The notes: generated by a model not told the origin, from the letters alone. Numbered from the stretch's first letter, positions 30,399 through 45,300 are shown. The stretch is 64,000 bases of DNA from Euborellia annulipes (GCA_023213315.1 JAKCPI010006311.1:144823-208822), one strand, 5' to 3'. Numbers and translations: made by a program.

Positions 30399-33300
30399 CT
30401 GAAAATTGACAATTTTAAGTGAGTCTATATATACTATTGATATTTTGAAGGATTTCTAATGAATTTGTTAATAGTAAATTTTGGTCTTCAATTTCTTTAA
30501 TTTAATTAAAGAAATACATGGGTGTAGCCAGGGGGGGGAGATTCCCCCTGTCTTACCCTGAAAATCTTTTGTCCCCCCTATTTCGTCCTAACGAGTGATT
30601 ACCCCCACCCCCTACCATAACAAAATGTCTGGCTACGCCCACGAAGGCATATTTAGATGAGATTCTTTCATAAATATTGAAATATTTAAATAAATTTTTA
30701 CAAACAAGTCTAAAAAAAAAAAAAATAGTGACTGGCAAGCCTGTGGTGCCAGTCACCGACGATGCCAATAAAGTTGGTTTTACTGGCACGCTGGCTCTTT
30801 CCCCCACCAATTTTTTAGCGATTGGCAACACTGTTTGCAATGTGTAAACAGGCCAGTCGATAGCCAATGTTATATGTACTTTATAAACAAAATCGCCCAC
30901 GGGGGTGGTGTAGAGGTTAGCGTGCTAACCTCATATACCAAACGTCGCGGGTTCGTACCCCCAGGCAGTCCGATGATTTTATTTAAGCCATCTGGATACC
31001 AGATGGCTTAAATAAAATGCCTGGACCCTATATATATAAATTCATAAATAACGGTTATCGTAAATGTCTTATATGGCCTGAGTTGCCGAAAAGACAGTGT
31101 GAATGTGTGTGTGAGTGTGAGTGTGAATGAGAAAAAGTGTGAATGTTTTTTATAAAAAAAAAAAAAAAAAAAAAAAAAATAAACAAAATCGTCGTTTCAC
31201 AGAATCATGTCAGAAAAGGCAAAACATTGTTCTAAAAAAACGAATTTAAAAAGTCATATGACTGAGGAGCAAACATGCCAGTTTGTTTGTTTATATAGAG
31301 ACCATCAACATCAATATTTATTTTGCACATGTTGAAAACTATAAAAAAGAAGAGGGGGGGGGTGCACAATTTATAAATCGGCGTCAGCTATGCTCTTTTG
31401 AGTTGCAAGGCAAAATGTAAACGATTGGTGCCAGTACCCTAGCCACTACATGCCAGTTAATGGCAGCGTGCAAACAGCCACTGGCGCCATGCCTGTGCTG
31501 GCATCTCAACTGGCACGCCAGTAACAGGCATTATTTAAACCGGTATATGCAAATAAGCGAAGGCATCCAACGCAAACCCTGACGAGAAAAAAAGAGAAAT
31601 TTCTAAATTTTAAGCCCTTTTTTTTCAAAGGTCCTCTCTTCGCAAAAAATTGACCATACCAAGAAAAAATTATCTGTTCAGAGGTAGAGTATTAATAGTT
31701 TTAGAAAATAGGAAAAAAAGATTAGGAGGCTACCTGTTCCATTAATCGTTGATCAGGTCGAAGTCTGCTGTCTGTTGGCGCCACGCCAGATTCTGGTTCA
31801 TTTAATTGACATGCTAGAATAGTAAAATTGTAATATCTATCGCTGTCTGGCGGAGCGGGTCGGCGCTCCCAGGCGACTTTGTATTCGCCGTAGGTGTTGC
31901 CGTCGGCGGAGACAGGCGCAATCTCAATCGCCTTGTCCCAGGTCCCAGTCAACACCCAACACACTTGCCCTGTCGAGTCACGAACTGCACCCTAAGCAAG
32001 CAAAATAACAAACACGCAGTTAAATTGAATCTAAACTAATATTTACTATATTATTTTTTGTAAATACCTTAACTCGGCGCTGTTCTTCTCGGGTAAAATA
32101 AGAATAAGGGATGTATTTGAGATGGCATTTATCGCCTGTTGTGTGATTTTCAATTTCCATATCTCCATGTTGATCCACCCACAATTTACCGACAATTATA
32201 TTATGAACAGTCGTTGTCACCTGGAAAAATATAATAATTATTTTCAATAAATTAAAATAGGATTTGAATTTTACTTTTTTCTCAAATTTGTTTCAATTTT
32301 CTTATTTTTTATTAGGCCCAATTGCACCGTTTGACATTTAAGCCACTCTTTACTAAGTGTCTTATTTTCATAAATAAATTAGTAGCCAATAAAAATATTT
32401 CATCGCTTGAAAAGCAAGCGAATCCGTGACCTCTAGCACAAGAGGCGAGATCTCTACCCTGCCAAAAAGGTACATGGTTTGTTGAAAGCTCTCAAGCACA
32501 ATATTATGAGATTTTAATTTAAGTGCATATTAGATAAATTAAATTAAATTCTGAGAATTTTTAGTGGAGTCAGAATTCTTTATAAATGATGATGGTGATC
32601 ATAGATAGTATAGTTTTCTCTAATCAACTGTAAATTCTTATAAAAAATAATTGAAATATTTCTCATTGTTATTGATGAAATAATAACAGAAAAATGAAAA
32701 TGGAGTCGCTTTCACTATGATAAACGCAAATATTTTGAATTTTAAAGTAATTAAACCTCACATAAGTGAATATCTCGATTATTTTCTTAATAATTAAATA
32801 AAGGAAGAGCGAATGGCTCGATAAATCACCTTTCGCCAAGTATAATGATGTCCAGTCTCAGGGAAAACGAGATGAGCAATGCCTAGAGGTATGACTTGCA
32901 AATATTTTCCCCTAAATTTTGATGCCATAGTGAATTCTTGCCAGCATCGCCAACGACGACCCTGAAAAATAACATTTAAATATTATGGAAAATTCGTGGG
33001 TGGCTGTGCTGATGAAGCAAGATGCCAACAGGTAAAATTGCTGGCTGCATCTTCCTTCATCGTCTTCGTATAAAATAAAAGAAATAAAAAATGAAACCTC
33101 GCAATGTTGAGCAACCATTGGGGGATGATGGGAAACTTGCTCGCTAACGGCTTTCCATCCAAGATCTTCCAGTCGATCGCATTCATAGGTTTCTCCTAAA
33201 AGCGGGTTGAAGGGCTTCCCAGTTCTGTTTGAAGTCGAAGCATAACTTGATACTGTGAATGCTGCAACCTGAAAGATAAAAAAACATTTAACTGGTGACC

Positions 33301-36300
33301 CTATTAAATAAACAAGGCAAATGTTTAAATACCTGCGCCAATTGTTCCCTCGGGTCGGTGCATTCGGCAGCTCTGTCCAAAATCTCTGCGTATTCATAAT
33401 CCTCAGTGAGACGTTGCAACATGGAAAGAGGTTCCGAAAAATTTACTGGCATCGGTATTTTCGATAATTCTTTACCAATACAATTTTTCATAATATTCCA
33501 TAAACTTAATGGATAGTGAGGTTTATCGGGAACCCTCGTGCGACGTCTCCTTCCAGTTGTCGTTATCGTATTATCCGATGTTTGACTATAAATTAAAAAT
33601 GGATTTTCTTCATTCCTTTATTTCATTTTTTTTCTTCTTCGAATCGAGGAATAGAGATTTTCCTGGTTTAATATTATTTAATTAAAATTTTATCGATTCG
33701 AATATTTTGTTTGTAAATTTAATAAAACTTTATCATTTATATTCATGCAACTTGTAAAAGAAGTTTTTGTTTTAGATAATGAAAAAATATTTAAGAAATT
33801 ACAAGTTGCATAAATCAAATAATTAGTACAAATTATGTTAAATAAAAAATGAAATAATTTAATGATAATATTCAGAAAAAGTTCTCTCAGAGCAAATAAA
33901 AATAGAATGGAAGAGAGTTTTCGAATATTAAATCTATTGATTAATTAAAGTGTTCGAATCTCGTGTTTATCTTCTCTTAATTTTATTATTTCTCTTTTGT
34001 CGGAATTAATTTGTGCAAGAATTCTGTTACAAGAGTTGTAAATATCATTTGTCTTAAAAACTTCTCCTTTCTTTCAATAAAAAAAAAAGAAATTAGCGCG
34101 AGGCGGAGTTAATAAAGACAAAAGTTGGCAATCTCTTTTCTTTTTTATGACGCCCCACTTCAAATTGCATTCATATTCCTCCTCCCTGACGGGTTAGTAA
34201 TTGATGCAGGCATTCAAAGCGAATGCTAGAGGGCCGAAAGGTGCCTTTTGCCTAATTTTAAATAAATTTGGACACATTTTTTGTTCTAAATATATCACAA
34301 ATAAAAAGGTGTGCGCCACAAAAGGGTTTATATTATAATAGTAAGCAATTAATTTAAATAAACGATTGAATGCCCTGAGAAGGTGGAGGAGTTGAAACAA
34401 AAATATCCCTAATAATGATATTGACCAAAAGGAAAGGAAGAATAAACAGATATTCTCAGGGAGAAGTTTTATATTTGACTATGATATTAAGTAAAAATAT
34501 TTAGACCAGGGGTGGTCAACCCGAATGATCTTGAAGGCCAATTAAATGCATCATAACTCCGCGCGCCGCATATGAAATTACATATTCCCACAATAGTTTT
34601 AGACCCACTTAAGACATTTTTTTTGTGGAAAAAAAAAATAAATAAATACGAGGCGTGTTCAATAAGTAATGCAACAGATTTTTTTCTGAAACAGGGTTTG
34701 TTGCTTTATTCAGCATTCAAATACACCATGTTATTCCCCATTCTTTTACCTACACAACAGTATTTTTCAACCTTATGTTACGGCTTTATCATCAACCAGT
34801 GGAATGGAATCGAGCAGGCATACATGCCCTCACTTCAAGGTGGCGCAAAGCCGTAAAATAAGGTTGAAAAGTACTGTTGTGTAGCTAAAAGAATGGGGAA
34901 TAACATGGTGTATTTGAATGCTGAATAAAACAACAACCCCTGTTTCAGAAAAAAATGTGTTGAGTAGTGGCTGAATGTATAATTTATAATAAAGAGATCA
35001 AGAACCCAAAGAAAATTAAAAAAAAAATATTTTTTTATTTTTTGCTTTATTGAACAACAATATCGAAGTTTCGGCAGATTCTTCTGGCCTTCATCATCAG
35101 GACATGTATTTTATTTGCCTCGAGCCTCTAAGCTAGGGGCTCTTGACTCAGTGATGGTCTTGAACAGAAGTCAAGTCAAATGACGAATGTTCGCACCTAT
35201 GTCCAAACAAATGTCCTGATGAAGACAGGAAGAATCGACCGAAACGTCGACATTGTAGTTTAATAAAGTAAGATAAAAATCTTTTTTCTATATTTTGCTT
35301 TGGGTGCTTTTATCTCTTATAAATATATTTTGTAAGTGTGATGATCCTTGCGGGCTGCAAAATTGATCAAGGCGGGTCGCCCCGGGTTGGCCACCCCTGA
35401 GTTTGGCCGTTTATCGCAATTTTGAATAAAAAAAGAAAATTCTAAACAAAACTAAAGGAATACATTATTTTATTAAAATTAAAATTACATTTTTTTTAAT
35501 GACATAATTTTTAAAACAATTTGGATTTGAATTTGAAAAAAAAAAAAGAGTTCTATTATGCCATCTAAATCACAACATGTTTATTATTATTGAAGAATTG
35601 AGCGTAAGAAAATTCTAAGGAAATATTCTAATAAATTAAAGAATTTGAATAATATGATAATAATGAGAAAGAAAAGAGAATTTTGATCAGCCCACCAGGA
35701 TTCTCGTTCTTTGCTGACGCTCGGTGACCTGGCGAGATTGTCAGGCCGTGAGGTGGTCCTGGAAGGCGCCATGCTGCTACTCGCCCTCGCCGATGAAATT
35801 CGACTTCGACTTCGGCTCAATGAATTCGGCGACGTGCTCGTAGTCGCGGGACGTATAACCAAAACCTGGCCACAAATCAATTTCTCTCTTTTCACAATTG
35901 CCAATATATTTATTTATCATCATACTCCAAAGTCTAACTTTGCATATTATGTTATGCAATGATAATAAATAATCATGTTAGCTATTTTATTAAGTGATTA
36001 TTTATTATTATTTTTGTGCTGAATATCAAGTTCTAATTTATATATTTAAATGGATCATTTATCTAATCGAATTTCTATGAAGGAGGTCACTTCGTCGGGT
36101 AAAGTGCAGCTGCTCTATATAAAAAAAAAACCTTTTGGAGACATAATGTCTACAATAAAACAAAGATTGGAAACTAAGTTTATGTACTGAGTCAGTTGTC
36201 GTTATCGTGTTTTAAAAAAACACCATATTTATGAAAATCAAACAAAGATAATTTCTTTTGAATAAAAATACAGTGGAACCTCGCTTAACGAGCATAACTC

Positions 36301-39300
36301 GTTCCAGGATCAAACTCGTAAAGCGAAACAATTTTTCCCATATAAATTAATGTAAAATATGATAATGCGTTCCATGTCGAAAAAAATACTCTCTTATGTC
36401 AGTTTTCTTGCGGCTTTTTCTTTGGAGACATTTTTGCAAAGCCTGATTATCTACCTTCCTAATAATTTATTTTATTAATTTTTTGTAAATTGCAATCACT
36501 AAATTTAAAAGTGCTAAAAGTCAAATTATAAACTAATTGGACAGACTTTTATTTTGACGAGTCCGTGTTTTGTACTCGTTATGCGAAACGTCGCTCGTTA
36601 TGCGAATTACTCGTTATGAGAGATGCTCATTAGAACAGGTTCCTCTGTATAAACCAATAGATTCAATTAACTTTTTCAAAGAAATTAAAAAAAAAAAACA
36701 TGAGGAAATATCTTTGGACAGAAAGGGGGAAATGGTGAATTATTTTTATTTTGAAAAAGTCTAATTCGGTAACAGACAAAAAATATGTCAATTTAATTAA
36801 ATTGTCAGGTCATTATAGATAAATAAGTAACACAAGGTTAAGTTTCGGGCATTACGTCGTTAATACGTCATCTTGAAAGCTCTGAAGATGACGAATTAAC
36901 TTCAAAATGCGCATTAGCTAAAATAAAATAGAACTTAACCTTGTGTTATTATTTATCTGTAATTAGATGATTTAATTTAATTTAACAATGTTTCAACTAG
37001 TGCCAACGGTGAATTCTTTGGATTATATTAAATATGTCAAATCTTCTGTCCTCGAGCAGTCATTTAGCTACCGTAGATTTTTTCCTCCGTTTCCTACCTT
37101 ATTAGAAACGAACAAATTGGTGATTTTATGTGTCAGTGAGAATTTCACAGTTCTGAGGATGCGTTAGATTGACAGCCGAAACGTTATTTAGCCTGGAAAG
37201 CATATTAAAAAAAAATCTCTTGTCTTTATTTGACAACACCAGACATTTTTGATTTCCGGCTTCCAAGTCAAATTAATCTATCAAATTTTTAAATATTTTC
37301 CAGGCTTTTAAAAGAGTTTTGCACTTAAAATTAAAATGTAAGTAAAAACACAATGGAAATATTTCTAAAGTTCTGAAGCATCTGACCTGAGTGAAGAAGA
37401 ATAATGGAAATAAATACCGAAGGTTCATTTCGTCCGGCGGTTGCTGGATTTATGATGAGAACGGATTTCTTTTGGACGGATTTTTTGCACTTGGGCGAAG
37501 GTTTTTTTTCGATGGAAACTGTTTCTGATGGTTTTGGCATCAGGCATTAATTTTTTTAAGCAAGAGAATTGAGGATCGCTAAAAATGATTTCTTTTTAAT
37601 TGTAATTTTCTTCATTAGTATTAATATATATATATAATATTAAAAAAAAAAAAAAAAAACAAATAAAATCTAATCAACCGTGATTTGGTTGAGTTTTTTA
37701 GTTATAAATTTTAAAAATAAATTTAAGTAATCATCTTTCTTGCAATTTATTTAAAGATGTCCAAAAATAAAAAAAATGTGATAATCAAAAATTATCAATT
37801 AAAATTTAATAGAGAAAAAAAAGCGTTTATTTATGATAAAATCATAACAAAGATTGTCCTTTGTTTATTTGTAGTATAAACAAAGTTCACTTTTGTACTC
37901 TTATTGATTATCCATGGTAACCCATATTAAAATTGTCTCCTAAATTGAGGCCATCAGCGCCAGAACGGCCTAACCCATATTTCCCTTTCTTGGTTTTATG
38001 CCTTAGTATCCATTAAATCGTGAATTCCAGAGCAGTACTCTACTACTCTGGAATTCAAGATTTAATAGATAGTAAGACATAAAACCTAAAAAGTGAAATG
38101 TGGGTTAGGCCGTTCTGGCGCTGATGGCGTCATTTAAGCGCAAACCTGAATGAAGACAGCCGGTGTAATCGAGCAACAAACGCATACCCAAGCACCCTGG
38201 ACAACTAAACTACTACCGCTCTGGTTTGTGCTAAGCTGAGAATTCAATTGATGCCCCCCACTCCCACTCTCGGCTGCTTAAGAGGGTAAAGAGAGAGACT
38301 GATAAGGTTTAGGTTTGAATCCCAGGCGGTTCGATGAAAATGTATTTAAATGATTTGTTTACCAAAAGTAGTGGCGGATCCAGAGAACAATCTTAGCGGA
38401 TGAAATTTATTACAATATAATTATAAGGAGGGCTGAAAAACATAGTGGTGTAAGTCAAATTTTTTTGAAAATTAGTTATTTCAATTTTGGGCTGGCCCTC
38501 GGGCTTGATGTAGTTGGTAGAGCGTCTGCCTTGTATACCAAGGCTCGCGGGTTCGGGTCCCAGGCAGTCCGATGATTTTATTTAAGCCATTTGGATACCA
38601 AATAATAACGGTTATCGTTTAAAGTCTTATATGGCCTGAGCTGCCGAAAAGAGTGTGTGAATGGGAAAAAAGTGTGAGTTTAAAATAAATAAATAAATAA
38701 ATAAATGGCTGATAGGTATGAAAACAACCACCTTGCTTTTTTAAAACAAACAAAGCTAGTTCAAATCCCAATTATTCAAAAAAATTATTTTATTCGTCCT
38801 TTATTTTAATCTACGTATTTTAGTGTATTCCATCTTTTTCAGACAAAGCTCTATCTAGTTAATAATTAGTGTATTCATTTTCCATCTTAAAATTAAATTT
38901 TTCTTATCCGGTTGTGGCTAAAAATATTTTTATCCGTATATCTAATCTCTATCACTACACAAATATATAAATATACGGTATAAAGGCCTGTGAGAAGGGC
39001 AATGGGCTCTTCTGTTTTAATTATCTTTGTCAAGCCATTTATTAACATCGAAAGGCACGGAAATTATTGTAAATTTCAACCTCTAATTAGGCCTAGATCT
39101 TAACAATTTCCACATTTTATAAAGGATAATTTTTTCAAGTTTTTCGGCATCTTATGCCAGACTTTAACGATTCTCATTATTTTTAAATACGATATTCTGA
39201 ACCCGCACTGCTTGATTTTAAGATTATCAATATCGACATTTGTCAATACCTCTTAAAGAACTGCACATGAACGCACAAAATCGAATAAGCGAGATAGGGG

Positions 39301-42300
39301 GGATTAGTGAAGAGCTCTACAAATAATAGAATAAGACATTTATTTTTAATACGAAATTCCGGCTGAACAATAACTCTAGAGAATATAATCTAGAAAGGAA
39401 TGGCAGGAGAGCCAAATAAAAATCTCCCTAGAAATATTTGATTGTATTATTTTGTCAAGTCAACACACGCAAAAATATCAACATTTTATAAACAACATAA
39501 GAATATATAGAGTTATATCACAGGAACATAAATAATTATGTACATCCTTTGAAACACTCTCTCTTCCGTTAAATAAATCAAAAGACTGCTGATAGACAAA
39601 TATATAAATAGTTCGGAAGGAAATAGAGAGATTTTATTTGGCGCAACCATTGACTTGTATTATTATTAATACTTAGTATAAAATTTTATCCACGAGTCGA
39701 ATTACCTCCGTCTCTGATCCAGCCTCTGAGCCGCTGCTTCCGCCTCCTTCTCGACTTCCTGCAGTTGTATCAATTACACTCCCCTGGAAATCGTCCGATG
39801 ACGTTTTGCTCTTTTCTTCGTCTAAATCGTCTCCGGTGTTCGCAAATGCTGACGATGATCTGCGTCCACTCAATGGAACCTAAAATAGATGAAAACGAAA
39901 TCAAATTTCAATTCAGCACACAGCAACTTTGAGGTTGAGTTTTTTTTTTTAAACCTGCTAATTATATGTTAATTAATGAATATTTTTTATACACTAAAGA
40001 GTATAGATGGGATATGTTTGATAAATAAAAAGGAAATAAATAATTTCTCTTTTTAATTAGGCTATTATAATTGGACAAATAACTTGTGTAAACAAGAATA
40101 TATGAAATTTGAAAAGTTATTTTACGGAACATTTTAAGTAGCGGCAATATTTTGGAAAAGGCTTACTTGATCATTTATGTAACTTTAATTAGAAGCGGAT
40201 AATAATTTTTATATAACATTATCTAAGCAGACTATTTTTTAAAGCATTCTCTTTAAATAGGCCTACTTTTAAAATGATTTTATTTATAATAATAAAAATC
40301 AATTTTTGTCTATAATATATAGTATTTTTATATGTAGATAGGAAGGTATTATCTTTATTGGTAGACGAGTGATTGCAAAATACAGTTTCGGTCAAGGGTC
40401 AGACCATCATCGGGCCTATGAACAAAAGTCTTACATGTATTCAAGGTAAGAACAATATTCACTTTATAAAGTAAATCATTTTAAGAATATTTTTCGTGCT
40501 TGGTTTTGTTTTTCAGATTAAAAATATTGACATTGTGATGATTTTTGCTCAAAACATTAATATTTTTAATCTGAAAAACAAAACCAAGCACGAAAAATAT
40601 TCTTAAAATGATTAACTTTATAAACTGAATATTGTTCTTACCTTGAATACATGTTAAGACTTTTATATGTTCTTTGTTCATAGGCCCGATGATGGTCTGA
40701 CCCTAAACCGAAACTGAATTTTGCAATCGGTCGTCTACCAATAAAGTTTCCCGATAATCACCTTGCAACAATTACCAGCAACCGTAAAACTGAGTAAATC
40801 TTCCTAACTATCACAAAGTTATCAACTCTGGCTGTTTCTACAAATATACAAAAGAATTTGTAAAATACACTGCGAGGCTGAGATGAGTCGTCTTCTATTT
40901 TTTTTCGCTTGTCTTGAATTTTCCCTCCGATTCATTAAGCATTCGCCGAGTTCATTTCAAATTGAGCAGAAACATTCATTTTGGGAAAATTGTATTTGCT
41001 TTTTAACGCTAATATCAGAGAAGAAGTTTATGAAAACTTACATTTACTTATGAAAAGGAAAAGAAAAATTGCATGCGCTCCGCTCCGCACTTTAAGAATC
41101 GAAATTCGAAAATGAATACTCTATTATTATCATAAAGACACTTGAAAGAAAGGTGTTGTAACTGTCTCGATATTGTGGATTAGATATTAAATGCTTGAAA
41201 AAATAAATAAAAAAATAAAATTTATTACCAAGAAATGATAATACGAATTACATAATTTCATTGCTCTGACATATTGTTTGACAAAAATAAAAAAATTTCA
41301 TTAGATGTTGTAATGCGGAGTTTTGCGAATTGTTCTAAGTTCTGTTTCTTTCCCGATTGGTAGTTTAGAAGGGAATATATTTGGAACACATCATAAGGTC
41401 AATGTCCTAACAATGGACTTTAGAAGGCTACATCAAATAGGGTTTGTATTCTAAGAGCAAATTTTATAATTAAATATAGAAAAGATTAAAAAAAGCCCTG
41501 ACCCATGGCCCCGAGAGAAGACATTAGCTTCTCCTAAGGACCCGGATTCGCTTCCCGTCTCATGCGAGAAAAATTTATTTCATTTGAATTACCAGATAAA
41601 TAGGGATGGAGTGTAAATGACCTTAGATGCCGAAAAAGATCTTGAATAAATTAAAAAAAAAAAAAAAAGATTTAAATGTAAAATCAATTTAATGTACCTA
41701 ATTTATAAAAAAAATACTGAACATAAGTCGTAACACAAAAAGCGAAATCTCTACCTCTACGCTATAGCCTAAAGTTATTTAAAAATTAAAATTAAAATAA
41801 AGTCTTATGATCAATGTTTTTTTATATATTTGTTTAAATGACATCTAGGGCATCTAAGGCTATTTGGTTGGCAATTAAAATGAAATAAATTTTTCTCGCT
41901 TGAGACGGGAAGCGAACCTGGGACCCGAGGTACGAGAAGCTACTGTCTTTTCTCTGAGCCACGGGTCACGGACGGGCATTATCAATGTTAAAATAATAAA
42001 TAGTCAAGATATTCACAATGCCTGGCAAATAAATATTTGAAAATGGCAGGATGAGATTTTTTAATATTCATATAGACCGTGGTCCGTGGCTCAGAGAGAA
42101 GCCTTGGGTCCCGAGTTGGCTTCCCATTTCGATAATTGGAAGGGAAAAACGAAACAAATTTTTTTAAGCAAAGGACGGGCGAAAAAAAACTTACTTTGAG
42201 AATGAAATCTGTTGAATCAGTGCATTGTGTTCCGCTTGTTTCTTCTCCCTGAGCATCGTAGAATTCATTCTCGTCGTCCTCATCAGAGGGCGACGCAGCT

Positions 42301-45300
42301 CCTAGAGAGAAAAATAATAATTTTAATTATCCTAATAAAATTATATATTTTAAAATGAGTGTGATTGACAATTTATCTCTTATTTTCGACTTGAAAATTT
42401 ACTTAATAATAATACAAAGTGTTCTTTTAAATGATTAATCACTTTAATTTTTAAAAAGGGACTTTTAGTGCAACCAATATTTACATGAATAAGACAGGAG
42501 CAAAAGAAATTACAGGTTAAAAATGTTTATTAATAGCTAATGAAAAAAAAAAATTAAGAATAGAAGTTAGAATTGAATTTGCAAATCAACACTAAACTCA
42601 CACCTCCCCTCCCTCCCCCCCCAGCGGCTCCGACCTTCCCCCCCTCCATCAATCCCCGCCTAATGATGTCACGATCCCCCTAGCATATAAATTATTGATA
42701 TTTATAATTATAACCATTCAATTAAATGTCATCTTTTTTTTTATTTTTCTATATATTGAATATTCAAAATATAGAAAAGGAAATAAATAGCAAAAACTTT
42801 CACTTTTGATCAAGTACTCGATTTGTATATGAAATTGAAATATTTACCTGAATTTTGAATTTCGAGGTTTTTCTTTTATATCATAAGGAAAATAAATGGA
42901 AATAAATAAATCAGGTGATTCCTTTAGATCAATTATGAAGTAATTATAAATAATTAAACGTTGAATGAAAGTTTTAACATCGTAGATGACAGCTGAGCGG
43001 CCATATTGATTTTATGAATTAATAGCTTTCCTGCTGCTGCCAACTCTGATTTAGTATTCAAACAAAAGTCACTAAACCCAATAATTATTTAATTTATATT
43101 CTTTTATTTATTTATTGAAATACTATTCAAATAAAAAAAAGAAAATAAATAAGAAAAAAATTAAATATGTGAAAGACAGGCAGTGGCGTTATTGAAGGAG
43201 ACAAGTACTGTACAGTGAGGGCCAATATTAAAACACCCCCAAATGCTTATTTCATTGTTTTTATAAAACAAGATAGATATCTTTATTATAAGTGTCTACT
43301 ATGTTTAAACCACAAAAGTTTTCATTAAATTTTTTTCCGCGGTGCCCGCCGTTAGCCTGAACCCCTCGCCAGCTGGCTAGGGCCCACCTTTGGCGGACCC
43401 TCATCTTTTCTTAATTATGTGCCGCCCTTGAAATAGTTTTGCGTCTAGAGGGGCTTTGCCCCCTGGACCCCTCCTCAACTGGCTCGGACCCGCCTGCGGC
43501 GGTCCCTCGTCATTCCTTATTTATGAAAAAAAAAAAATTACTATTCCAAACTAGTGCCTGCTTAAGGACTTGTTTACATTCATAGAATACACAAATGCAA
43601 AGAATACATAAATATTTCTCTATACATTTCCTATGGGGGAAATTCTAACTTTAGAAATTAATAATTCAAAAACTTATAGGAATTTCGGGATGAAAATAAT
43701 TTTCCTGTAATCCCTAGGAGGCCCTGTTTAGGTATATAAAATTTCGTTTAAAAATTCCAACGGCAAGTTGGTCAGAGCGTGACAAACGGACAGACAAGAC
43801 AGACGGGAACGAATAAAAATAATTTTTTTTTTTTTTCTTCAAAATACAACCACGAGCTAATAATTAATATTTTGATACAAAAATGTTAAATATAAAATAC
43901 CTTGTGGCCTTCTTAAATCTTGTGCTGCTTGTTCTAATGATGAATGCTGCCTGGCCAGTTGCTCCACCATTTCCTCTAGGCGCATCCGTTGATCCCTTTC
44001 GTGTTGAAGCATTCGTTGCCATTTACGAACCTTGAGAAAAAAAAAAACAATTATTATATTCAAATGAGGGCAGATGATATACAAGAAAGGGCTGGAGGAC
44101 ATGCATATGTAGATTCAGATATTCTGCACATTCGATGCTATTTATTTACTTGATTGATTATATAATTATTCATAAAATTACTAATTCATCTCATCAAGTA
44201 TCTTTACTTTTATACTAGATACTGTTAGAATCATCAATAGTGAAAAAATTATCACAATCTACGTATTTAATCATGTCATCTGCTTATTGATTTTGCTTTT
44301 GATTTTCAGGATTTAATTAACTTTAGATTGATAAGCATCTTGATTAGGGCCTTAAAATAAACAAAATTAATAAAATCCGGCGTGGGTTGTGGATGGGGAG
44401 AGATTAAACAGGAAAAAGAAGTTTTTGAATAATCGAATATATAGGAATTAATAAGGAGGATGAGGAACGAAGTTTACTCAAAAATATTATGCTAATACAA
44501 GAGAAAAAGAAACTAGATATTGAAAAGCATTCATCTGGAAAGACCATATAGATCAGCACAAGATTAGATACTGCATGAGATCGTTGAACATTCCGAGGAT
44601 TTTGTCTCACTTTAACTGGTATGCTGACCCTTTGAGTATATAAAGCTCTAGTTCGCAGCAAGTGTATTAATCTCCTAGAGAGTGTCCTAAGGAAACTGAA
44701 TGTGATCCATTATATGGGGGTGGGGATAGCTCTAGGGACCTTAAGAACGAGTCCTATAATAAGCCTACAAGCAGAAGCTTGTGAGCCGTCTTTAGAAGAA
44801 GTTAAAAAGATAGATAGATAGGCGTTTATTTTGCTCTGACGCCTCCTGGAGCACAGAAAATTATACATACAAAAGTAAAATTAAAATTTACATTCATAAA
44901 CATCGCAAAAATATAAATAATTTAAAATCTTTTGTTCTCCCTTCTTCCCAAAGCGGCTACTCATCCAAATATTCGCGAAACCGGCTTTTGAACGTTGCCA
45001 GTGTACCCGATCCCCTAATCCGCTCCGGGATACCGTTCCACAACCTCAGAGACTCCACAGAGAACGACTCTTGTCGTTCTGTGCTTAGGCAGCTGTAGGT
45101 CAAGCGGACTCCCCCTGAGAGTCCTGAGCACATTGTCCGTTCTAAATTGGATATCTCCAGACCATACACATAAATAACCAAGTCAAACCAACCGAGGTTA
45201 TTATAGTAGGGCGTTATGTGCTGGTCTACGGGGACTTCGAATATAAATCTCACGCCGCTCAACCCTCTCAAGTGCCAGTGCAAGTTAGAAGGCATCACTA

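Larger units (their letters stand above)
34507..35399. mobile_element. hAT-like MITE in OSBP intron, carrying two nested foldbacks
   Basis: Ends CAGGGGTGGTCAACC and GGTTGGCCACCCCTG (14/15 inverted match), the widespread CAGGGGTGGCCAACC hAT terminus. The flanks ATTTAGAC and AGTTTGGC match at only 5 of 8 positions, so the duplication has decayed. Inside lie the foldback at 34650-34955 and the hammerhead-type foldback at 35038-35285. Confidence 0.7.
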
